DNA of 64,000 nucleotides from Strongylocentrotus droebachiensis (lineage: Eukaryota > Echinodermata > Echinoidea > Camarodonta > Strongylocentrotidae). The notes below the pieces were generated by a model, which saw only the letters and a program-made list of their open reading frames with translations, was not told the DNA's origin and ran no database searches. The stretch's first letter is position 1, and every line of letters starts with the position of its first letter. Positions 17,716 through 30,390 of this stretch are shown here, one piece after another. Position numbers and translations under genes: made by a program. Location: positions 51,554 through 115,553 of the forward strand of contig JAVYIG010006572.1 of NCBI GenBank assembly GCA_035222895.1. The letters are read 5' to 3'.

Positions 17716-20700
17716 CAAAAAACACTTCTGAAATACAGACTCTGGATATAAAAACTAAAAAATCCAATCATGCAAGCAGCAGCAGCATTGTCACACCCAA
17801 GCTCGTTACGAACGGGAGGCGAGGATAGAGCCGGAGACGTCTTCAATCAGAGTCGGATGAATGAATATTCATGATCCAGGAGGTCAACTCAGGTCACCAT
17901 TTACATATTTGGTCACAAGAGGGCAGCATTCGATTCTTCTCTTAATGCCATACTTTAAGGATGAATTGATTTTTGGAGCTTTCAACAGTAGCAACCACAG
18001 CTATATCATGCATCTCATCTAAAAAATGGAGAGAGTTTTATTTTTTCCAGAATGTTTTTTGTCTATGGGTAAGATGATGTATAAGGATGACAACAGATTT
18101 TTTTTTTTTTAAACGGTGATACTTTTAGTTAAGTTATTTGAAGGAAATGTTGAAGCCATTTTGAAAGTGTCAGAGATGTGTATGTACAGCTTAGATCCTT
18201 TCACACTTTCACATGGTGAGATGTATACTTACAAAATTGACGATGACGGCATATTTATTTCTTATTTCTCAAGGTTTGCGGCTTTAAGATGTTCCAAGGT
18301 GCTTGCTCAATTTTAATATTGGATCCACTTTTTATCAAAGTTTAGGAAGAAGTTGCGCACTTTGAAGAAATGTGCTGTGGAATCACGCCTCGACCATCCT
18401 TTGCTGTAACAAGAGAGATAACAATACGCCTCCTGTGACCAAACAACCCATTCTCTGTTCCTCCACTCATCCTCGCCTTTTTGCAAACAAAATCTTTATC
18501 CCGCTACATCATGTGATGTTTATCAATCTCCCAGCATTATTTATTGTACATTGTATGAGGTTTTGGAATAGCAACCATAACAAAAAAAAGTATTGGGTCA
18601 CTCGCTTGCTGCAAACCTCGAAAAAGATTGATTGATTTGTGTTATGCGCGCATGGTACTCTTTTTAAGTCGTAGAAAACGAATTGAATAGGTTAATTGTG
18701 CATGAGGTCGATTCGCTTTTAAGTTATAAATGTTGTTGATGTATCTATGAAACTGGAAATGGAGACATAATTGCACAAGTTTAGAATCCTCATCAAATAT
18801 AAATATATATATATTCATGTAGGTAATGTGTCGATACATGCAGCGTAAATGTGAAAATATGTTGTGTCAGGAGTTTAACTATTGCTAACGGTACGTGTAT
18901 TTCCTCTTTTGTTTATAGTTTTATGATAATTTAGATTTAAACGACCCGATACTATGTAATGCAAAGGAGAGTGGATGAGAAAATGTATGCCGTGAAATTT
19001 TGATTTGGAGTATGTGAGTGAGTATTGAATGTTAGTAGAAAATGTACAATTTGATGTGAGAGAGAGAGAAAAAGAGAGAAGGAGAGAGAGAAAGAGAGAA
19101 GGAGAGAGAAAGAGAGAGAGATAGAGAGAGAGATTTCTTTTTAACACCATCTTCCACTACAATCTCACTTTTTCCTGTAATAATCATTAAGGAAAAGTTA
19201 ATTATGTCTATGCAAAGCTACTTTATTTCTAGATAGCATACCAATTATGCAAATTTTGACATAATCTACTTCCAATCTCATGTTTTAAACTATAATGATT
19301 AGAAAGCAGTAGAAACTAACATCTCTGCAACTATTGTTCATGTGTATCTGTACAGAAGAAATCGAGTTATTTTGACAGATGTGTGTCATGTATCCCTTGC
19401 ATGTAGAATCTATGTATTCAGTAGGACCCCTGTCTTATCTATTTCATATGATTCAGGTATTTCATATAATTCCATCATCATCTTATCTGTTATATTAGAA
19501 GAGAGATGATTTCAGTGATTTTCAGATATGTACATGTGTATGCTGTATAACAAGTTCTCCTCTAAGCCTTTGTATAGAACTAATCGCTCTCTATTTATTC
19601 TCAAGACGAATACCATGCATTAAACAAAGAAACTGTTCTTTCTGAAAAAAAGAACTGTAGAAGTGAAGTATTTTTTTCATATCAGTGATGATTATCGATG
19701 CTAGTATTGGATTTTTTTCTATCTATGATTTTGTTGTAGTTTGACAGAGGTGTATTTTACGCTGTGTAAAATAACGGTTATTTATGTGTGTGTGTATTTT
19801 AAAAACAGTCCTCTGTTGTTTTGGGGTTGTTCTTTGTCGAGTGGCTTGTTTTTTGTCTGTAATTTATACGTGCTGTCTAAGGCACTGGTGAGGCTGAAAA
19901 GACAAAGTGGAGCCGATCTGCTCTGTTTTTAAATATTTTTGTTTCTTTTCTTTAAAATATGAAGAAATGAGATTGCATCAAACATGGTATTTTTTCAGGG
20001 GATAAGGCTTGCACACTTTTAGGTAAACAGATTGAGCAAGAGAATTTTTTTTTTAAAGTTCATATAGCTCCGACAAAGTACACCATGGTCGATTTGTTTC
20101 TCTAAAGTTGTGAACATACATAAAAAGTCTTTTTTGATAAGAGATGGTTTGTGCAGGAAAACCGTTGTACCCTGATAATTTCCATATTCTAGTTCTTCAA
20201 ATAATTGGTCATTTTTAAACAACAAAGTAAACTTTTCTAATTACTATTCTAATATGTGTATGCTCTCAGTATAGTTATAATATGACAAACTGTATTGGTT
20301 CAATTTTTAACAAGTTGATTGATATAATCATGACAATTTTCGAAACTGTATGATAAGTTTCAGTAATTTTTGTATTAACAAACAACTAAAAACAAAACAT
20401 TAAAAAAAATTAGAAAATAAAAACAGTAAAAATTTGTTAATGCTGCTTCTCTGCATCACAACAATATATGTAGCTAGTATATTTTTATTTGACGAAACAT
20501 GCGTAACGTTTTGACCTTTGACTTCTATCTAATAATATAAGCGACCAATACCGTGTGACAACTAGTCTTAACCTCAGGATCTAACATTTTATGTCAGATT
20601 CATACCATATGAATCTTTATTCTCTTTGAATAACCAATTGTATGTTGAGAAGAACTTAGTCTAAAAAATATGCATTATTTATTACTTATCTTACCTTACC

Positions 20701-21593
20701 TGTTGAAAATGTGTTTTGTAAAAGTTTCGCATAATGAAGAAAGAAAAGCCATAAAATTCCTTTAGGATCACGTTAACAAATTTCTTTTAATTGAAACTAA
20801 CAAAGCTTCACTAATCAGCTCAATGTTTCGGCACCATGGTACTTTTTCAAAATGGAAACAAACTAAAATTGCTCTAAGGAAAAGAAACCTTTCCACAATT
20901 CCTCCTACCCATTCAATACATTTTAAATATATAATATCCACTTCTGTGGGTTTTTGTTCCATAAAACGTAACAGCAGTATCACAGTCAGTTGACAAACGG
21001 AGTGATTTTGCTGTATTGGTATGCTTTTTTTTGTTGCCTCAATGCTGCAAATTTTCAGGGAATCCAACAAGTTTTCAAAAATTTCTTGACCCATCCGACT
21101 ATTGAAAGTGGTTGACCTTCTCACCCACATCAGTTTCCATGGTGATATATGTTTGTATTAAAATCTGGTGCGGTATTTCCCAATATAGCGGCAACAAATT
21201 GAGTCAAAATTTTACTAGCAGAAGAATCTTTCTGAGCCGTAATCTGGAGACTCTTATCTTTTTTGTCTGTGTAAGTGATGTGAATTGTCATTACAAACTG
21301 AAATGGTGCTGAATATACATTATTGATGCTTGCACAGACATCTTTTTAAAAACACATAGTTTGTGTGGATGTCTCTTCATACCTGCTGACTACTGAATAT
21401 CTCCCATAATGTAAGCAATGTGGCTCGGGGTGATTATTTGTGTGGCATTCAAATCGTTAACCAACATAGAAGAAAACAGTTTTCAGAATGCCACCCCAAC
21501 TTTCAAAGATATTTGGTTACTGGCTTTTCTTGTTCTCATGAAATAAACAATGTCTCAAATTTTCTCGAGACTGACCATACCTATAGTTATGCA
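17716..21593. other. 3' UTR and intergenic AT-rich DNA
   Basis: Follows the MEGF-like stop codon. It holds a GAGA-type purine simple repeat at 19053-19135 and several A or T runs. A polyadenylation site cannot be assigned: AATAAA-like sequences are common and none is distinctive. No ORF with recognisable domains on either strand; the minus-strand frame 20768-21130 is not supported. Confidence 0.5.
19053..19135 (+). repeat. GA-rich simple repeat
   Basis: Near-continuous (GA)n with AAAGAGAGAAGGAGAGAG interruptions. Confidence 0.9.
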
Positions 21594-22010
21594 TATATAC
21601 AAAATGTGATGTTCTTAATCATTGACCAGTAATTTCTACTAATGTAAGCATGTTAATGACGTTTTAGTATTTATGTTTAAGCTTATATATGCAACTTTTG
21701 TGAGCATTTTCAATAAGGTAGTAGTTTGAAGCAGCAATATTGACAAAGTCTGAATATAAATTATGATATTTTTGAATAACATTTTCTCAATTTCCAATCG
21801 TATTTTGTATAAAACTGAACTGGATATTTCAATTTTTTTTTTTCTTGCTGTATTTTTGGAATTCATAATAAATTGATGATCTGTTATAGATCACATGGTA
21901 TGTAAATAAAATGAATGTTGTTTTTGTGAATTTCTGTTGTATTTTTTTGTCCATAGATTTTTGCAGTACATACTGCAGCCAAAATTTAGATACTGAATCC
22001 AGAATTTAGG

Positions 22011-22260
22011 AAAGCACAATTTTGCTTTCTCTCAGCTCCTTTGATCTCTTTTCTTTCCCATTTTCGGAAGGGGAAAGGGCACTTATTACAAAAGGAAAGG
22101 GCACTTGTTAAAGTATAATGGGCACCTCTCAGATTTGAAGAGGGGCAATTATCATCGGTAGAGGGGCACTTATCAGAGGTTGTAAGAGGCACTTGTAAGA
22201 ATGTGGAACGTGCACCTATTAGAAATATAGGGCACTTATCTGAAGTAAAAGGGGGCACCT
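22011..22260 (+). repeat. Single satellite monomer, unit 1
   Basis: One diverged copy of the 175-bp monomer, with the phrases GGGGCACTTATCAGAGG and GGGCACTTATTACAAAAG, followed by shorter GGGCAC-containing degenerate units. Confidence 0.8.
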
Positions 22261-22542
22261 TTCCTATGTATAAAGAGGCACTTTAGGGGTACTTGAAAAT
22301 GTGGGGACACTATGCCCTGCCTCCCCCTCCCGGTCCCGTCGCCTCTGTGTACGTGTAGAATATGAGACTCCGGCTATGAAAATTGATGGCGATTTTAATT
22401 AACCAACAAATTCAGCATATACCTTCCTCTTGAAAACGTACACGATGAACTACATAGTTGTGTCGAGCATGTGTCATATTTCTCATAGCAAAAGATCTGT
22501 AAATAATACGTGTACATTTCTTCCCGTACAAGACTAAACTCA

Positions 22543-22708
22543 GCGGTCTGTGTTTGAATGTTGCTCCACAGAAGAAGCCGACGCTTATGGCGCTATCAAG
22601 TTTTGGTACAATAATGGTAGCAATTTTCAGAACCCAGCTAAAGATATACCTATTTCAGATTGCTTACAATTAGTCACTGCTTTTTGTCTTTCCCAGTTAG
22701 AATCATGA
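22543..22708 (+). pseudogene. Relic Ig-like ORF upstream of copy 1
   Basis: An open frame (RSVFECCSTEE ... FWYNNGSNFQ ... SQLES, stop TGA 22706-22708) is conserved at the same place in all three units. FECCS-x-W/F-Y-N resembles the membrane-proximal part of the neighbouring receptor (FECCSANK ... RWFIDDD). It has no signal peptide or proper start and is best read as the remnant of an older receptor copy. Confidence 0.45.
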
Positions 22709-23716
22709 ACAGACATTTTTTGTACTTTTTCAGTCTCATCAGCGCCTTTGATTAGGCAACTAGATATTGGCGCTTTATACATACCTGGATTGGATTCGAA
22801 TTTATTTCCTGCTCATTCTTACTGACGAGTTAACTGTACAGAATTCGCAAAAATGATCACGGAAATTTGGTAAGAAGCTGGGCATATGCTAAGCCAGCTG
22901 AATATGAAGCAATGTTTTCTAATTTGATTATGTTTCATTATAATTGTGCCAGGCTATGCAATGAAAATATGGTTCGAAGGTTTTCCTTTTAATCGACCAA
23001 AACTGAATAGCAATAACGCATAATGAACCACGGCTGGATAATCACTTTCAATCAAAAATCAACTTTGGATAACTCCATGCTGAAGTTTTGGTTTCAGCAT
23101 GGGAGGAGTTTTATAACAAGTACTAATTGAATATCAATCCATCTTCTTTGTTTCTGTTTGATGATTAGTTTTTTTCATTTAAGTATATACTTTATTAATT
23201 CAGACTGACACTTTAGACTCGAGGAAACCGAGTCCCTACTTTTAAAATGGGTGTTATCGATGAGTGGTAACATCAGTGAGATGCAATAGACTTCAAAACA
23301 TTTCATGACCATAACTAAAGACTCGAGACATTTCATGACCATAATTAAAGGAAGAGACACTAAGACCCTGCCTCAACAATGAAAACAATGCGATTAAATC
23401 TACTGGGTTGCATCATTAATTCTAATCGCATATGATCGCGTTGCTATATACAGTCAACTAAAATGCTGTAATTATCACCCTCACTTCTTCACATTTCATA
23501 AAGATCTTAGATGGAATAGTTAGAGCTATCAGTTGAGGAAACGTTTCGACATGACGCCAGTCTAAATCTAGCTGAATTAATTTCATTGTAGCAGATATCA
23601 ACATAATTTCAGTAATCATTCTACACTTGTACTCTATGTTGAGTTAATGCCTGCTACCTGCTTTTCATTAAACAACAGAGTTTTGTGATTAAAGCGTTTA
23701 CAACAAATTTGCTACG
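22709..23716 (+). promoter_or_regulatory. Conserved 5' flank of receptor copy 1
   Basis: About 1 kb is conserved upstream of all three genes (27300-28336 and 32660-34568, the latter interrupted by a transposon). It includes paired arms ATGCGATTA and TAATCGCAT about 25 bp apart, some 310 bp before the start codon, and a GACTCG/CGAGTC hairpin. No clear TATA box was identified. Promoter function is inferred from conservation and position only. Confidence 0.35.
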
Positions 23717-24916
23717 ATGTCTCTGATAGGCAATGCGTTATATTTATTTCTGCTTTTGCAGTCTTTTTACCAATCCTCATTTTGTGAGGATGACGTATTG
23801 AGTTGTAATGAAATACGGGACCTGAGGAAATCATTTCACGTAGCGAATGGACGAAATTTTTCGCTGATGCTGCCTCCTCTTAAGACCCCAATACATAGTA
23901 CCCAATCACTGGTGTGGACCAAGGGAGAGTCGAAAGGGGAAAAGCGACACAACGGCACTCTGGAGTTCACTGGAGGAAACGTTTCTTTTGATGTCACACG
24001 TTATGATTTGATTGAGGCTACCAATGGCACGCTCACTCTAATCATTTCTTTCGTTGAAAGTAATGATATGGGGGAACATGTCATCTCAGTATATAATGGT
24101 TCACAGATACTCTGTAATGTTTTGCTACTGAATTTGACTGTTGGATCTATAGAGCCCACTTGTTTGACTATATTCGACAAAGATACTAACAAATTACAGA
24201 TGACTTGCCAGTGGGTGCAGGTGATAGAAGGGGAGCAAGCACATCTTGTAAACATGGTAAATGCGGATAACCAGAAGCTTTATTCCCATGAAACTATAAA
24301 CATGAACATCGACGGTCGATTAAATCTCACCAACAATTTTAGTGTTTACGTTGATCCCCGAGACATGTTTGATGGAAGAACCTTACCAGACAGATGTGTC
24401 ATTTCGAATCCCGAACAAAGTGAGCAAAAAGTTTGTAACTTCCCGCCTGTAGAACGATACACGATTCAAAATGCCAAAACCGAGAACCTAACATTTCAAT
24501 GTTGTACTGCAAACAAGTGGTACACATTAATTGATGAAGATATTAAACCCATCACATTAACGGGAGAAATATTTACTGGTTCTGATCGCATCGTCTTTTT
24601 CTGCGGTGAAGAAAAACATGAGTCAAACGCAATGCTACTCTATAGCATTGGAAGTATAGATATGGCGAAATGGAGTTTTTATACCGCATCAGTTTCATAC
24701 ATAAATCCGTTAAGCAACCTCACAGATGACAGCTCATGTCAAACTATCCACGTCAGTGTTATAAGAAATACTTCCGAATCGAAGAATTCGGAAGAGACAA
24801 ATCTAACTAATCTGATGCTAGCTGTTATCTTTTTTTCGACCGTACTATCAACAAATGCGTTTTTGTTGACAAGTTATATGTGCTTCATAATCATTCGCGG
24901 TTGTTACCGGCGTTGA
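23717..24916 (+). CDS. Ig-like type I membrane protein, copy 1, tail-less form
   Basis: Intronless ORF of 399 codons. An N-terminal hydrophobic signal (ALYLFLLLQSFYQSSFC) is followed by an extracellular region with many N-glycosylation sequons. This contains a V-type-like segment (SLVWTKG ... GTLTLIISFVESNDMGEHV), a second domain (LQMTCQW ... VCNFPPVERY) and a membrane-proximal segment (LTFQCCTANKWYTLID ... IVFFCGEEK). A transmembrane helix (LMLAVIFFSTVLSTNAF onward) and RGCYRR end the protein at TGA 24914-24916. Copy 3 has TGC (Cys) at this position and continues for about 283 residues. I do not recognise the family by name; Ig-like is inferred from Cys/Trp spacing and the D-x-G pattern. Compared with copies 2 and 3 its N-terminus lacks the RKGGFRGF-type residues. 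Likely surface receptor or decoy. Confidence 0.75.
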   Translation: MSLIGNALYLFLLLQSFYQSSFCEDDVLSCNEIRDLRKSFHVANGRNFSLMLPPLKTPIHSTQSLVWTKGESKGEKRHNGTLEFTGGNVSFDVTRYDLIEATNGTLTLIISFVESNDMGEHVISVYNGSQILCNVLLLNLTVGSIEPTCLTIFDKDTNKLQMTCQWVQVIEGEQAHLVNMVNADNQKLYSHETINMNIDGRLNLTNNFSVYVDPRDMFDGRTLPDRCVISNPEQSEQKVCNFPPVERYTIQNAKTENLTFQCCTANKWYTLIDEDIKPITLTGEIFTGSDRIVFFCGEEKHESNAMLLYSIGSIDMAKWSFYTASVSYINPLSNLTDDSSCQTIHVSVIRNTSESKNSEETNLTNLMLAVIFFSTVLSTNAFLLTSYMCFIIIRGCYRR

Positions 24917-24939
24917 GTAAAGCCAACACGTAATGTTGG

Positions 24940-25764
24940 ATGATGATTTCAAGCACAGTAGCTAGTGATGACGCTGCGGAATCTCTTGAACTGACCAATA
25001 TTTCGTCTGCACGGCCTCGACCAAGGAACGATGTACCAGCTGACACCTTAGCCAGGCAGCAACTTGGTACGGGCAATGCTAGTATCATGCGTTCTTGTCA
25101 GGAAATTCAGAGTGGACCTCTAAGATTTTCCTTGCAGGGCGACTCTGAAGCAGTCACGGACAACAAGTCCGTTGGTTATACTACAAACAGCAATGATGGA
25201 AAAGATCTTTCTCTAGAACAACACCTGCGCGAGACCGGATGCATTTCTTCAAGTGCTGCTGATTGCATTCAGGTTGGTGGCACACCTACTGTAGTCGTCC
25301 CAAGCGCACCGTTTCAAGACAGTACGTACTGTTCTGTTGATGATATCGAAGATATTTCTTCCGACACATGTGCCGCAGCCGCATCCCCGATGACGTTTCA
25401 ACTGTCACCTCGCACAAGTGATGATAGACAAACAGATCCTTCCGATCCATGCAATGTCATTCGGAATAAGAGACCGTCTGCAGTATCGGTGGAACGAAAG
25501 GATGGAAGGCACAATTCGACGGCAAACAGGTCAGGTCCCACAAGAAATGTTGACGAGCTCTACGCCGAACCCGATATGAGCCAAAAAACCAAGAGAATTG
25601 CTGCTTTGGAATCGGATTATCTGAACGCTTCGGATCCAGTCATGAATAACAGTCAGATTTATAGTAACAGCGTCGCTAACACCCCTGATGCAATGAATTG
25701 TGATGGTATGCTGTATATTAATGCATCGGATCTCTCATCATTCAGAGTTAACTCTGACATTTAA
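24940..25764 (+). pseudogene. Orphaned cytoplasmic-tail ORF of copy 1
   Basis: This 274-codon frame is homologous to the tail of copy 3 but is cut off by the TGA at 24914 and by 2 extra bases just before it (TTGGATGATGATT versus TTGAAATGATT). It keeps tyrosine motifs YCSV, LYAEP, DYLNAS, IYSNS and LYINAS. It stays open to a stop after RVNSDI, which suggests recent loss. Translation from its own ATG is possible but unsupported. Confidence 0.6.
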
Positions 25765-26283
25765 AACTGACTAAATATTAATGCATCCGAAGTAAAACTG
25801 AAAGGTCAATCCCTGTATCTCTCTCTCTCGATCTCTTTGCCTATTTATTTTTCTCAATAATTTAAAAATATACAAAATGTGATGTTCTTAATCATTGACC
25901 AGTAATTTCTACTAATGTAAGCATGTTAATGACGTTTAAGTATTTATGTTTAAGCTTATATATGCAACTTTTGTGAGCATTTTCAATAAGGTAGTAGTCT
26001 GAAGCAGCAATATTGACAAAGTCTAAATATAAATTATGATATTTTTGAATAACATTTTCTCAATTTCCAATCGTATTTTGTATAAAACTGAATTGGATAT
26101 TTCAACTTCTTTTTTCTTGCTGTATTTTTGGAATTCATAATAAATTGATGATCTGTTATAGATCACATGGTATGTAAATAAAAATGGATGTTGTTCTTGT
26201 GAATTTATGTTGTATCTATCTATTTCATAGATTTTTGCAGTACATACTGCAGCCAAAATTAAGATACTGAATCCAGAATTTAG

Positions 26284-26812
26284 GAAAGCACCATTTTGCT
26301 TTCTCTCATCCCCTTTGATCTTTTTTCTTTCCCATTTTCAAAAGGGGAAGGGGCACTTATTACAAAAGAAAAGGGCAGTTGTTAAAGTAAAATGGGCACC
26401 TATCAGTTTTGAAGAGGGGCACTTATCAAAGGTGAAGGGGCACTTATCAGAGGTGGTAAGAGGCACCATTTTGCTTTCTCTCATCTCCTTTGATCTTTTT
26501 TCTTTCCCATTTTTAAAAGGGGAAAGGGCACTTATTACAAAAGAAGAGGGCAATTGTTAAAGTAAAATGGGCACCTATCAGTTTTGAAGAGGGGCAATTA
26601 TCATCGGTGAAGGGGCACTTATCAGAGGTGGTAAGAGGCACCATTTTGCTTTCTCTCATCTCCTTTGATCTTTTTTCTTTCCCATTTTCAAAAGGGGAAG
26701 GGGCACTTATTACAAAAGAAAAGGGCACTTGTTAAAGTGAAATGGGCACCTATCAGATTTGAAGAGCGGCAATTATCATCGGTAAAGGGGGCACTTATCA
26801 GAGGTCGTAAGA
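26284..26812 (+). repeat. 175-bp satellite array, three copies, unit 2
   Basis: Monomers start AGAGGCACCATTTTGC at 26459 and 26634 after a first copy at 26284. Each contains a TTTGATCTTTTTTCTTTCCC block and GGGGCACTTATC phrases. Confidence 0.88.
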
Positions 26813-27080
26813 GGCACTTATAAGAATGTGGAACGGGCACCTATTAGAAATATAGGGCACTTATCTAAAGTAAAAGGGGCACCTTTCCTATGTACAAAGG
26901 GGCACTTTAGGTGTACTTGAAAATGTGGAGGGGGCATTGTGCTCTCTCTTCCCCCTCCCCGCCGCCGCTGTGTGTATGAGTATGAGACTCCGGCTATGAA
27001 TATTGATGGCGATTTCAATTTAACCAACAAATTCAGCATTTAATTACCTTCCTCTTGAAAACGTACATGATGAACTAGTT

Positions 27081-27296
27081 GTGCCGAGCATTTGTCTTAT
27101 TTCTCATATCAAAAGATCTGTTCATAATACGTGTACGTTTCTTCCCGTACAAGACCAAACTCAGCGGTCTGTGTTTGAATGTTGCTCCACGGAAGAAGGC
27201 AATGCTTATGGCGCTATCAAGTTTTGGTACAATAATGGTAGCAATTTTCAGAACTCAGCTAAAGATATACCTATTTCAGATTGCTTACAATATTAG
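27081..27296 (+). pseudogene. Relic Ig-like ORF upstream of copy 2
   Basis: Counterpart of 22543-22708. A TAT insertion creates a stop after SDCLQY, ahead of the LVTAFCLSQLES end seen in units 1 and 3. It is non-secretory and probably untranslated. Confidence 0.45.
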
Positions 27297-28336
27297 TCAC
27301 TGCTTTTTGTCTTTCCCAGTTAGAATCATGAACACACATTTTTGGTAGTTTTTCAGTCTCACCAGCGCCTTTGATTAGGCAACTAGATATTGGCGCTTTA
27401 TAAATACCTGGATTGGATTCGAATTCGTTTCCCGCTCATTCTTACTGAAAAGTTATCTGAAGAGAATTGGGAAAAATGATCACGGAAGTTTGGTAAGAAG
27501 TTGGGCATATGCTAAACCAGCTGACTATGAAACAATGTTTTCCAATTTGATTACGTTTCATTATAATTGTGCCAAGCCATGCAATAAAAATATGGTTTGA
27601 AGGTTTTCTTTGCAATCGACCAAAACTGAATAGCAATAACACATAATGATCGAACCACTGCTTGATAATCACTTTCAATCAATAATCAACTTTAGATAAC
27701 TTCAGGCTGAAGTTTTGGTTTCAGCATGGGAGGAGTTTTATAACAAGTACCAATTGAATATCAATCCATCTTCTTTGTTTCTGTTTGATGATTAGTTTTT
27801 TTCATTTAAGTATATACTTTATTAATTCAGACTGACACGTTACACTCGAGGAAACCGAGTCCATACTTTTAAAATGGGTGTTATCGGTGAGTGGTAACAT
27901 CAGTGAGATGCAATAGACTTCAAAACATTTCATGACCATAACTAAAGACTCCAAGACATTTAATGACCATAATTAAAGGAAGAGACATTAAGACCCTGCC
28001 TCAACAATGACAAAATGCGATTAAATCTACTGGGTTGCATCATTAATTCTAATCGCATATGATCGCGTTGCTACAGTCAATTAAAATGCTGTAATTATCA
28101 CTCTCACTTCTTCACTTTTCATAAAGATCTTAGATGGAATAGATAGAGCTATTGAGGAAACGTTTCGAGATGACGCGAGTCTAAATCTAGCTGAATTCAT
28201 TTCATTTTAGCAAATATCACCAGGGTTTCAGTATACCTTCTACATTTGTACTCTCTGTTGAGTTAATGCCTGCTAGCTGCTTTTCATTGAACATCAGAGT
28301 TGTGCGATTAAAAGGGTTTACAACGAATTCGTTACG

Positions 28337-29551
28337 ATGTCCCGGAAAGGTTTCCGCGGCTTCATAAATGCGTTATATTTATTTCTGCTTTTGCAATCTT
28401 TTTACCAATCCTCATTTTGTGAGGATCATGCATTAGGTTGCCGTAGAGAACAGTTACTGAGGAAATCATTTCACGTAGTGAGTGGACGAAATTTTTTGCT
28501 GATGTTACCTCCTTTCGAGTCTCCACTATTTAGTACTCAATCGTTGGTGTGGACCAAGGGAGAGTCGACATGGGAAAAGCAACACAATGGCACTCTGGAG
28601 TTCACTGGAAGAAACGTTTCTTTTGATGTTCCACGTTATGATTTGATTGAGGATACCAATGGCACTCTCACTCTAATCATTTCTTTCGTTGAAAGTAATG
28701 ATATGGGGGAACATGTCATCTCAGTATATAATGGTTCACAGATACTCTGTATTGTTTTGCTACTGAATTTGACTGTTGGATCTATAGAGCCCACTTGTTT
28801 GACTATATTCGACAAAGATACTAACAAATTACAGATGACTTGCCAGTGGGTGCAGGTGATAGAAGGGGAGCAAGCACATCTTGTAAACATGGTAAATGCG
28901 GATAACCAGAAGCTTTATTCCCATGAAACTATAAACATGAACATCGACGGTCGATTAAATCTCACCAACAATTTCAGTGTTTACGTCGATCCTCGAGACA
29001 TGTTTGATGGAAGAACCTTGCCAGACAAATGTGTCATTTCGAATCCCGAACAAAGTGAGGAAAAAGTTTGTAACTTCCCGCCTGTAGAACGATACACGAT
29101 TCAAAATGCCAAAACCGAGAACCTAACATTTCAATGTTGTACTGCAAACAAGTGGTACACATTAATTGATGATGATTTTAAACCCATCACATTAACGGAA
29201 GAAATATTTACTGGTTCTGATCGCATCGTCTTTTTCTGCGGTGAAGAGAAACATGAATCAAACTCAATGCTACTCTATAGCATTGGAAGTATAGATATGG
29301 CGAAATGGAGTTTTTATACCGCATCAGTTTCATACATATATCCGTTAAGCAACCTCACAGATGACAGCTCATGTCAAACTATCCACGTCAGTGTTATAAG
29401 AAATACTTCCGAATCGAAGAATTCGGAAGAGACAAATCTAACTAATCTGATGCTAGCTGTAATCTTTTTTTCGACCGTACTATCAACAAATGCGTTTTTG
29501 TTGACAAGTTATATGTGCTTCATAATCATTCGCGGTTGTTACCGGCGTTGA
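28337..29551 (+). CDS. Ig-like type I membrane protein, copy 2, tail-less form
   Basis: Intronless ORF of 404 codons, nearly identical to copy 1 from about residue 90 to the end. It starts MSRKGFRGFINALYLF, a signal peptide with a basic N-region. It has the same extracellular domains and sequons, the same transmembrane helix and the same premature TGA (29549-29551) after RGCYRR. The first 90 residues differ more from copy 1 (GCRREQLLRKS, ESPLFSTQ). Unlike copy 1, the downstream tail stays in frame after the TGA as far as 29950, so stop-codon read-through would add a partial tail. The TGA is followed by G, which is not a strong read-through context. Confidence 0.75.
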   Translation: MSRKGFRGFINALYLFLLLQSFYQSSFCEDHALGCRREQLLRKSFHVVSGRNFLLMLPPFESPLFSTQSLVWTKGESTWEKQHNGTLEFTGRNVSFDVPRYDLIEDTNGTLTLIISFVESNDMGEHVISVYNGSQILCIVLLLNLTVGSIEPTCLTIFDKDTNKLQMTCQWVQVIEGEQAHLVNMVNADNQKLYSHETINMNIDGRLNLTNNFSVYVDPRDMFDGRTLPDKCVISNPEQSEEKVCNFPPVERYTIQNAKTENLTFQCCTANKWYTLIDDDFKPITLTEEIFTGSDRIVFFCGEEKHESNSMLLYSIGSIDMAKWSFYTASVSYIYPLSNLTDDSSCQTIHVSVIRNTSESKNSEETNLTNLMLAVIFFSTVLSTNAFLLTSYMCFIIIRGCYRR

Positions 29552-29575
29552 GTAAAGCCAACACGTAATATTGGA

Positions 29576-30390
29576 ATGATTTCAAGCACAGCAGCTGGTG
29601 ACGACGCTCCGGAATCTCTTGAACTGACCAATATTTCTTCTGCACAGCTTCGGCCAAGGAACGATGTACCGACTGACACCTTAGCCAGGCAGCAACTTGG
29701 TACGGGCAATGCTAGTATCATGCGTTCTTGTCAGGAAATTCAGAGTGGACCTCTAAGATTTTCCTTGCAGGGCGACTCTGAAGCAGTCACGGACAACAAG
29801 TCCGTTGACAGCAATGATGGAAAAGATCTTTCTCTAGAACAACACCTGCGCGAGACCGGATGCATTTCTTCAAGTGCTGCAGATTGCATTCAGGATGGTG
29901 GCACACCTACTGTAGTCGTCCCAAGCGCACCGTTTCAAGACAGTACGTAGCCTACTGTTCTGTTGATGATATCGAAGATATTTCTTCGGACACATGTGCC
30001 GCAGCCGCATCCCCGATGACGTTTCAACTGTCACCTCGCACAAGTGATGATAGACAAACAGATCCTTCCGATCCATGCAATGTCATTCGGAATAAGAGAC
30101 CGTCTGCAGTATCGGTGGAACGAAAGGATGGAAGGCACAATTCGACGGCAAACAGGTCAGGTCCCACAAGAAATGTTGACGAGCTCTACGCCGAACCCGA
30201 TATGAGCCAAAAAACCAAAAGAATTGCTGCTTTGGAATCGGATTATCTGAACGCTTCGGATCCAGTCATGAATAACAGTCAGATTTATAGTAACAGCGTC
30301 GCTAACACCCCTGATGCAATGAATTGTGATGGTATGCTGTATATGAATGCATCGGATCTCTCATCATTCAGAGTTAACTCTGACATTTAA
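29576..30390 (+). pseudogene. Orphaned, frameshifted cytoplasmic-tail sequence of copy 2
   Basis: The tail homologue is in frame with the receptor after its TGA but is broken again. Five extra bases within ACGTAGCCTACTG (ACGTACTG in copies 1 and 3) create TAG at 29948-29950. The rest continues in another frame to 30390, ending RVNSDI as in copy 1. Confidence 0.65.

Noticed and set aside
20768-21130. Minus-strand ORF of 120 codons
   Set aside because: No recognisable domain, no splice or promoter context, and AT-rich intergenic composition.
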